Program-made: the position numbers and the translations under genes
Source of the DNA: Planctomycetota bacterium
Lineage (GTDB): Bacteria > Planctomycetota > Planctomycetia > Pirellulales > Pirellulaceae
Length of the DNA stretch: 19,610 nucleotides
Reading direction: 5' to 3'
NCBI GenBank assembly: GCA_026692885.1
Contig: JAPLNJ010000485.1
Location: 1-19,610, forward strand
Notes under the pieces: model-generated
The model's database searches: none
The model's input: the letters and a program-made list of their open reading frames with translations, nothing else
What the model was told of the DNA's origin: nothing
Part shown: positions 13,702 to 19,610 of the stretch, in pieces
How the letters are laid out: each line of letters starts with the position of its first letter
Position numbering within the stretch: position 1 is the first letter of the stretch

Positions 13702-15567
13702 ATGAGGCCTCGTCTTCCGTCGAATCGCTGCGTGTGGACTGGTGGGTGTCTGCTAGGGGCCGCTTTGGCCGGTCTGGCGGGCTGCACTTCGTCGGTGATC
13801 CTCCCCAACCCGGCGGAAACTCCGCCGGAGGTCACGCAGCTGGACTTGCCGTTGGACACGGGCACGACCCTGCTCAAGGAAGTCGTCAGCCCGTGGGGGA
13901 TGAACTACCTGAAGATCGAAAGCGTGGGCTTGGTCACCGGGCTCCACGGCACCGGCAGCGACCCGCCGCCCTCGCCGCAACGCTCGTCCCTGATGAGCGA
14001 TATGCAGACTCACGAGGTCAAGAATCCCAACCAGGTGCTGGCGTCGCCGAACGTGTCGCTGGTGGTGGTGCGGGCCTTCTTGCCGCCGGGCATGCGCAAG
14101 GGAGACCGGTTTGACGTCGAGGTGCGCGTGCCCGCCCGCTCCGAAACCACCAGCCTGCGCGACGGCTGGCTGATGAGTACGCGGCTGCGCGAAGTGGCCG
14201 TGTTGGATGACCAGGCCTTGCATACGGGACGCGTCGACGCGATGGCCGAGGGCCAAGTCATCGTGGACGCGGCTTTCGAAGGTGCCACGGATCAGGTCAG
14301 CGAGATTCGCGGCCGGGCCATCGGTGGTGGGGTCGCCCTGACTTCCCGCACGTTGGGCTTGATGGTCCGCAGCGAGAATCACTCGATCAAGACCAGCACG
14401 CAAGTGGGGACCGCCATCAACGCTCGGTTCCACACCTACGATCAGGGCATCAAGCGGGGCGTCGCGACGCCCAAACGCGACAACTTCGTCGAACTCGAAG
14501 TGCATGCCCGCTATAAACACAACATCTCCCGCTACCTGGAAGTCGTCAAGAACATCGCCCTCACCGATACGCCGACCGATCGGTTGCAGCGGTTGGTGAT
14601 CCTGGAGCGGAAACTGTTCGAATCGTCGACCGCCGCAGCCGCGGCGCTGCAGTTGGAAGCCATTGGCAAGGAGGCCATCCCGGTGTTGGAAAAGGCCCTC
14701 CGCGCGGAGGATCCGGAGACGCGGTTCTATGCGGTCGAGGCCCTGGCCTACTTGGACGATGCGCGGGCCGCCGAGCCGCTGGCCCAAGCCGCCCGTGAGC
14801 AGCCCGCCTTCCGCTGGCACGCCATCGCGGCCCTGTGTGCGATGGAAAACGTGAGCGCCTATGACGCCCTGTCCGAGTTGCTGCATGTGTCCAGTGCCGA
14901 AACCCGCTACGCCGCCTTCCGCGCGTTGCGGACGCGGAACCCGCAAGATCCCTTGGTCAAGGGCGAACATCTGACCGAGCTGTTCACCCTGCATACGATC
15001 AGCACCAGCGGTCCCCCGCTGATCCATTTCTCGCGCACTCGATATAACGAAATCGTCCTCTTCGGCGACGACCAACGCATGCGGCCGCCGGCCGGTTTGA
15101 ACGCGGGCAAGTCGATCATCGTCAAGGGCGAGGGAGCGGATCGGATCCGCGTCACGCGATTCGCTCCGAAACAGGAGGATAAGCGTGAGACCTGTTCGAC
15201 GAAACTGTCGGACGTCATCCGCACGATCGCCAAAGTCGGCGGTGGATACGCCGACGTGCTGGAAGCCCTTCAGGAAGCCAAACAACGGCAGTACCTGGAC
15301 GGACGCGTCGTGATCGATGCTTTGCCGCGGTCGGGCCGCGTGTATCGCCGCGACCAGGACGAGAGCGAGGAACCCGCCGTGGATCCGGCGGCCCGTAAAG
15401 TCCGCAGTCCCCTGCCGGAACTGTTCAACTATCGGCCCGTCGGCAAGGGTGCGGATGCTGACAGCGATACGCGGACCAGCGACGACATAGAACCCGACAC
15501 GCTGCCCGATGAAAAGAAGTCGAAAGGGGTCTTCGGGAAACTTGGCGAACTGCTGAAGGCAGGTTGA
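13702..15567 (+). CDS. Lipoprotein with FlgI-like domain and HEAT-like repeats
   Basis: 621 residues from the ATG at 13702; the frame is open back to 13546, but only this start places a signal peptide with a lipobox (LAGC, C28) at the N-terminus. Residues about 57-285 follow the FlgI (flagellar P-ring) pattern: YLKIESVGLVTGLHGTG, then VVVRAFLPPGMRKGDRFDVEV and TTSLRDGWLMSTRL. Residues about 310-415 are helical repeats of HEAT type (AIPVLEKALRAEDPETRFYA, AAEPLAQAAREQ). A beta-rich C-terminal part (430-545) and an acidic, then Lys-rich tail follow. It is much longer than FlgI (about 350-380). No other flagellar gene is near, so a role as an envelope lipoprotein scaffold is more likely than, or additional to, a P-ring; this is inference. 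Transcribed toward smc, 90 bases away. Confidence 0.85.
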   Translation: MRPRLPSNRCVWTGGCLLGAALAGLAGCTSSVILPNPAETPPEVTQLDLPLDTGTTLLKEVVSPWGMNYLKIESVGLVTGLHGTGSDPPPSPQRSSLMSDMQTHEVKNPNQVLASPNVSLVVVRAFLPPGMRKGDRFDVEVRVPARSETTSLRDGWLMSTRLREVAVLDDQALHTGRVDAMAEGQVIVDAAFEGATDQVSEIRGRAIGGGVALTSRTLGLMVRSENHSIKTSTQVGTAINARFHTYDQGIKRGVATPKRDNFVELEVHARYKHNISRYLEVVKNIALTDTPTDRLQRLVILERKLFESSTAAAAALQLEAIGKEAIPVLEKALRAEDPETRFYAVEALAYLDDARAAEPLAQAAREQPAFRWHAIAALCAMENVSAYDALSELLHVSSAETRYAAFRALRTRNPQDPLVKGEHLTELFTLHTISTSGPPLIHFSRTRYNEIVLFGDDQRMRPPAGLNAGKSIIVKGEGADRIRVTRFAPKQEDKRETCSTKLSDVIRTIAKVGGGYADVLEALQEAKQRQYLDGRVVIDALPRSGRVYRRDQDESEEPAVDPAARKVRSPLPELFNYRPVGKGADADSDTRTSDDIEPDTLPDEKKSKGVFGKLGELLKAG

Positions 15568-15599
15568 GCAGACTTCTAGGATTATGAACTTGTTGCCAC

Positions 15600-15626
15600 G
15601 TGTTCCCGCGTCGAGCGTGGGAACAC
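15600..15626. repeat. Hairpin repeat between the lipoprotein and smc genes
   Basis: GTGTTCCC and GGGAACAC arms around an 11-base centre. It is related to the 13147-13171 hairpin (shared GTGGGAAC and GCG blocks) and occupies the short gap 32 bases before smc. Confidence 0.65.
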
Positions 15627-15657
15627 AGCGACTCTCCTTCCGTGTCGGCCGCGTCCT

Positions 15658-18600
15658 ATGCTCAAAGCACTCGAATTGACCGGCTTCAAGAGTTTCGCCG
15701 ACAAGACGCGCTTTGAGTTCCCCGCCGGCATCACCGTCGTCGTCGGTCCGAACGGATCGGGCAAGTCCAACATCGTCGACGGCATCAAGTGGGTACTGGG
15801 CGAGCAAAGCGCCAAGAGCCTGCGCGGCGTCGAAATGTCGGACGTGATCTTCAAGGGCACCGGGGAGGGCGGTCGCAAGCCGATGAATTCGGCCGAAGCC
15901 ACCCTGGTCTTCGATAATTCCCACGGCTCCTTTCCCGTCGATGCCCCGGAAGTCCACATCACTCGCCGCGTCTATCGTAGCGGCGAGAGTGAATATCTGA
16001 TCAACGGCAAGCCCTGCCGGCTGAAAGATATCCGAGACATGTGCCGCGGTACCGGCGTGGGCGTCGACGCCTACAGTCTGATCGAGCAGGGCAAGGTCGA
16101 CAAACTGCTGCAAGCCAGCCCCAGGGACCGGCGGGCGATCTTCGAAGAGGCCGCCGGCATCAGCCGCTTCAAGGCCAAGAAAATCGAAGCGCAACGCCGC
16201 TTGGAACGCGTCGAACAGAACCTATTGCGGCTGTCGGATATCGTCGATGAGGTGGAAAGCCGGCTCCGCAGCGTGCGCGGGCAAGCCTCCAAAGCCCAGC
16301 GCTATCGTGAGTACAGCGACCGTCTACAACAACTCCGCACGCAAGTCGGCTTCGCCGATTGGCGGCGACTGTCCGAGAAACTGGCCGCGCTGGACAGCGA
16401 ACTGGCCGAACTGCGGCAGCAGGCCAGCGGCGTGCAGGCCGAGGCCGAGACGACGGAGGCCCGGTTGCAGACTTTGGAACAGGCCAGCCACGAAGCCGCG
16501 GAGGCCCTGCGCAGCCACGAAAACCAGGTGGCCCGTCAGCGCGAGCAGATCACGGCGCGCGAGTCGACCATCGCGAACGAACGCCGCCGCGGCCGAGACT
16601 TTGCCGAGGAGGTCCAACGCCACCGTCAACAGCTGCGCGCGATGACCGGCCGGGCCGGCGACCTGCAGGAACATCTGGGTAAAGTCGCGGCCGCCGCCGC
16701 TGGCGCCGAGACGGAATTCGCCGCGATTCGCGAACGTCTGAGCACTCACGACCGGGCGGCCCACGGGGCCTCCGAGGAATTGGATCGGCTACGCCAGGAA
16801 CACGAGACGCAGCGGGCGCTGTACGTCGAACAGCTACGCGCCGCCACGACCCTGAGCCATCAAGTCAGCACCCTGGAAACGCAGCTCAGCACGTCGCACG
16901 TTGCCGCCCAGCGATTTCTGGAACGGTTGAAGGAACTCGATCAACTCTGCGTGACCCAGGCTCAGGAACTGGACCGCGCCCACGCCGAGGAACTGCGGTT
17001 GGCCGCCGAGGTCAACGAGCAAGCCGCGACCTTGGAGGCCACCGAAGTCGAGCTGGCGGAGAACCGCCGTGTGCTGGCCCGCCGGCAAGAAGAGTTGGCC
17101 GTCGTGCAAGGCAAACATGCCGGGGCGGTGCAACGGGCGGCCGTGCTCGAAGACCTGGAACGGCAGCACGCTGGCCTGAGTTCCGGCGTCCAAGAGGTGC
17201 TGGACTACGCCCGCCAGAACGTCGTCGAGAGCGGCGGCGAGATCCACGGCATGGTGGCGGATCTGATCACAGCGCCGGTGGAAGTTGCATCCCTGATCGA
17301 CGTGGCCTTGGCGGAAACCGCTCAACACATCGTGATCTCCGGCGACCGGCTGGTGCGGCGTCTGGAGGCGGGCGAGTTCAAGCTGTCGGGGCGGGTGGGC
17401 TTCGTGCGATTGGATATCCTCGCGACCACGCCGCCCCTGTCCTTCGCGCCGTTGATGTTCGCTGGCCGTGGCGAATTGACCGGCCGGCCCGGCGTGATCG
17501 GTCGCGCGGATCGGCTGGTGCAGATCGACACCCAGTACCAGCCGCTGACCAATCACCTGCTGGGCGACACTTGGTTTGTGGAACATCTGGGCGACGCCCT
17601 GCGGCTGAGCCGCTCCGCAGGCCGCGGTCTGCGTTTCGTGACCACCAAGGGCGAACTGCTGGAGAACGACGGGACGCTGATCGTCGGCCCCCCGCAGGCG
17701 GCGGTCGGACTGGTCTCGCGACGCAGCCAGTTGCGGGCGCTGCACCGCGACATCTTGGATCTGCAGTGGCGAATCACCGAGTCGGCCCAGGAAGTCATTC
17801 GCCTGCAGGAGAACATCGACCAGCAGGACGGTCACCAGAAGCGGTTGGGCGACGGCTATCGGCGACTGAGCTCGGCTTTGGGCGACCAGCGGGTCCGCAG
17901 CCGCACGCTCCAGGACCGGCAGGATCAACTGCAGCAGCAACGGGCGGTCGTGGCCGCCGAACTCGAATCCGCCCAGACGGCCTGTGCCACGGCCGTCGGC
18001 CAATTGGACGAAACCCGGCCGCGGTTGGCCGCCCTGGAAGCTTCGCTGGCCAGCTTGGAGGCCAACACGCGGGACGGCGAGCAACGGGCGGCCGAACTGG
18101 AAAAACGACTCCAGGGGCACACGCGACAAGCCACCGCCGCCAAGGTCGAACTCGCCAAGAGCGAACAACGCCTGGAGGGCCTGCGCACGCAACGGCAGCA
18201 GTTGGAGACGGACCAGCAGGAACGCAGCCGGGCAATTGCCGAGGTGCAGGACCAACTGGAACAGACGCTACGCCGCCGTGAACAGGGGGAGTTGAGCATC
18301 TTGCGGCTGGAGTCGGAACTGGCCGAGCTCTATTTGCGTAAGGAAGCTTCGTCGCAGGACGTCGTCCGCCAAGTGGCGCACCGCCAGGCCGTCCATGCCG
18401 AACGGACCGCCCTGGCCGCGCAGCAGGAACAAGTCCGTCGCCGGCTACGCCAGCTGGAGGAACAGCAACACCGGCTGGAATTGTCCGCGGGCGAACTGCA
18501 CCACGAGCGGAACACGCTGACCGATCGGCTGCGCGAGGACTACGGCATCGAGCTCTCGCAAGTCAATCAGGCCGAGACCCCCGAACAGGAGCAGCAGCGG

Positions 18601-19323
18601 ACGGAAGTCGAGGCCGAGATCAATGAGCTCCGCAATAAGATCAATCGCGTGGGGGCGGTCAACGTGGACGCCTTGGAAGAGTTGGATGATTTGGCGTCGC
18701 GCTACGAATCGCTGTCCGGCCAGTACCGTGACCTGACGCAGGCCAAGGAGTCGTTGGAACGGATTATCCAGAAGATGAACACCGACAGCCGCCGCTTATT
18801 TACGGAAACGCTGGAAGCGATCCGCCTGAACTTCCAGGTGTTGTACCGCAAGGCGTTCGGCGGCGGCCGCGCGGACATCGTACTGGAAGCAGGTGTCGAC
18901 GTCTTGGAATGCGGAATCGACATCCTGGCCACGCCGCCGGGCAAGCCGTCCGTCAGCAACTCCCTGCTGAGCGGAGGCGAAAAGGCGCTGACGGCCGTGG
19001 CCCTGCTGCTCTCGATCTTCCAGTTCCGCCCCAGTCCCTTCTGCATTCTGGACGAGGTGGATGCTCCGTTCGACGAAGCCAACATCGGGAGATTCGTCGA
19101 CGTGCTGAAAGACTTCTTGAACTGGACCAAGTTCGTGATTGTGTCGCACTCCAAGAAGACGATGACGGCCGCCACCACGTTGTACGGCGTGACCATGCAG
19201 GAGTCGGGCGTCTCGAAACGCGTCTCGGTGCGTTTCGAGGACGTCAGCGAAGACGGCCACATCAGTGCCGAGGCGATCCAACGCGAGGCCCGCGAAGCTC
19301 AGTCGGCAGAGAAAGCCGCGTGA
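15658..19323 (+). CDS. smc: Chromosome segregation protein SMC
   Basis: A 1221-residue SMC ATPase, the core of bacterial condensin, which with ScpA and ScpB extrudes DNA loops and aids chromosome partition. The N-terminus is canonical (MLKALELTGFKSFADKT), supporting the ATG at 15658 although no Shine-Dalgarno precedes it. Walker A GPNGSGKS is at residues 30-37. Coiled-coil arms flank a hinge at about 502-680 (HAGLSSGVQEVLDYA to ENDGTLIVGPP). The C-terminal head has the signature LLSGGEKALTAVALL (S1105) and Walker B ILDEVDAPFDEAN (D1132, E1133). Length is normal (about 1150-1200). No scpA or scpB is in the window. All key residues are present, so it should be functional. Confidence 0.97.
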   Translation: MLKALELTGFKSFADKTRFEFPAGITVVVGPNGSGKSNIVDGIKWVLGEQSAKSLRGVEMSDVIFKGTGEGGRKPMNSAEATLVFDNSHGSFPVDAPEVHITRRVYRSGESEYLINGKPCRLKDIRDMCRGTGVGVDAYSLIEQGKVDKLLQASPRDRRAIFEEAAGISRFKAKKIEAQRRLERVEQNLLRLSDIVDEVESRLRSVRGQASKAQRYREYSDRLQQLRTQVGFADWRRLSEKLAALDSELAELRQQASGVQAEAETTEARLQTLEQASHEAAEALRSHENQVARQREQITARESTIANERRRGRDFAEEVQRHRQQLRAMTGRAGDLQEHLGKVAAAAAGAETEFAAIRERLSTHDRAAHGASEELDRLRQEHETQRALYVEQLRAATTLSHQVSTLETQLSTSHVAAQRFLERLKELDQLCVTQAQELDRAHAEELRLAAEVNEQAATLEATEVELAENRRVLARRQEELAVVQGKHAGAVQRAAVLEDLERQHAGLSSGVQEVLDYARQNVVESGGEIHGMVADLITAPVEVASLIDVALAETAQHIVISGDRLVRRLEAGEFKLSGRVGFVRLDILATTPPLSFAPLMFAGRGELTGRPGVIGRADRLVQIDTQYQPLTNHLLGDTWFVEHLGDALRLSRSAGRGLRFVTTKGELLENDGTLIVGPPQAAVGLVSRRSQLRALHRDILDLQWRITESAQEVIRLQENIDQQDGHQKRLGDGYRRLSSALGDQRVRSRTLQDRQDQLQQQRAVVAAELESAQTACATAVGQLDETRPRLAALEASLASLEANTRDGEQRAAELEKRLQGHTRQATAAKVELAKSEQRLEGLRTQRQQLETDQQERSRAIAEVQDQLEQTLRRREQGELSILRLESELAELYLRKEASSQDVVRQVAHRQAVHAERTALAAQQEQVRRRLRQLEEQQHRLELSAGELHHERNTLTDRLREDYGIELSQVNQAETPEQEQQRTEVEAEINELRNKINRVGAVNVDALEELDDLASRYESLSGQYRDLTQAKESLERIIQKMNTDSRRLFTETLEAIRLNFQVLYRKAFGGGRADIVLEAGVDVLECGIDILATPPGKPSVSNSLLSGGEKALTAVALLLSIFQFRPSPFCILDEVDAPFDEANIGRFVDVLKDFLNWTKFVIVSHSKKTMTAATTLYGVTMQESGVSKRVSVRFEDVSEDGHISAEAIQREAREAQSAEKAA

Positions 19324-19340
19324 TCCGCCGAACTCTCGGT

Positions 19341-19377
19341 GCCCCGATACCCCGGGGAGAGGGGCCGGGGGTGAGGT
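19341..19377. repeat. Third full copy of the CCCCGG/CCGGGG repeat, downstream of smc
   Basis: Matches the core of 5042-5087 at 34 of 36 bases (two transitions). Here it lies in non-coding DNA 17 bases after the smc stop, the usual kind of site for such elements, in contrast to the copies inside uvrA. Confidence 0.8.
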
Positions 19378-19484
19378 GTTCAGTCTGTGCCCGTCAAGAC
19401 CAATTGATTTGATCCCGTTTCTATTCCGCGATTGGGGCTGGGGAAGGCTTCCCGGTGGAGGCCGGCGTTATCCGCTACTCTTCC

Positions 19485-19601
19485 GCCCCAAAGGGGCAAA
19501 ACAAATCAGCCCAGGGCAGAGCGTCGCGGCGACAGCCGCAGAGCGACGCCCTGGGTACGGGTTCGATTCAGCACGGTAGCCCTGAAAGGGCGAAACAAAT
19601 C
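19485..19601. repeat. Composite repeat with direct hairpin ends, possibly continuing past the window
   Basis: Two similar hairpins, GCCCC-aaa-GGGGC (19485-19497) and GCCCT-gaa-AGGGC (19579-19591), are each followed by AAACAAATC. Between them CCCAGGGC (19510-19517) pairs with GCCCTGGG (19548-19555). The layout is that of a dispersed intergenic element. The remaining bases 19378-19484 show nothing I can support. Confidence 0.7.
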
Positions 19602-19610
19602 GGTTCATCC

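Noticed and set aside
13753..16194. Long minus-strand open frame of 813 codons opposite the lipoprotein and smc genes
   Set aside because: It is antisense to two well-supported genes, spans their junction, and reads as His/Gln/Asp-rich sequence typical of the reverse of high-GC codons.

Overview
The window looks like a high-GC planctomycete chromosome (Planctomycetota, probably a Pirellulales-type lineage; this is inference). The grounds are a giant tandem UvrA fusion, a FlgI-domain lipoprotein carrying HEAT-like repeats, a DUF4058 gene, and several families of GC-rich palindromic repeats of the kind that litter such genomes. No rRNA, tRNA, CRISPR array or transposase gene was seen.

Left block (1-7245, + strand): one open reading frame, cut by the left edge inside its first Walker A motif. 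It contains two complete UvrA proteins in tandem (four ABC ATPase modules) followed by a C-terminal extension of about 310 residues built from two copies of one unrecognised unit, each opening MPWxxxGxxWHxxR. Linkers and loops of the fusion hold in-frame copies of palindromic repeats that also occur elsewhere; one 46-bp element is read in two different frames within this gene.

Middle belt (7246-13545): small accessory genes in both orientations with many repeats. In order: a nested palindrome; a MazF/PemK-type toxin with its antitoxin (- strand, ATGA overlap); a stretch with a possible frameshifted remnant; a DUF4058 gene and an unrecognised small gene (+); a secreted zinc metalloprotease with a discoidin-like C-terminus (-); a VapC PIN toxin with a coiled-coil antitoxin (-, ATGA overlap); a small protein coupled to a broken HEPN-like gene (+); a composite hairpin repeat; and a solitary antitoxin-like gene without a toxin (+). 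The belt reads as a zone of gain and decay of toxin-antitoxin-type modules.

Right block (13702-19323, +): a lipoprotein with a FlgI-like domain and HEAT-like repeats, then a full-length SMC chromosome-segregation ATPase. No ScpA/ScpB or flagellar operon is visible. The right end (19324-19610) is non-coding and holds two repeat elements, the last possibly cut by the window edge. The DNA-maintenance genes (UvrA, SMC) are ordinary housekeeping functions. The unusual points are the fused, repeat-interrupted UvrA with its duplicated tail, and the decaying toxin-antitoxin belt.
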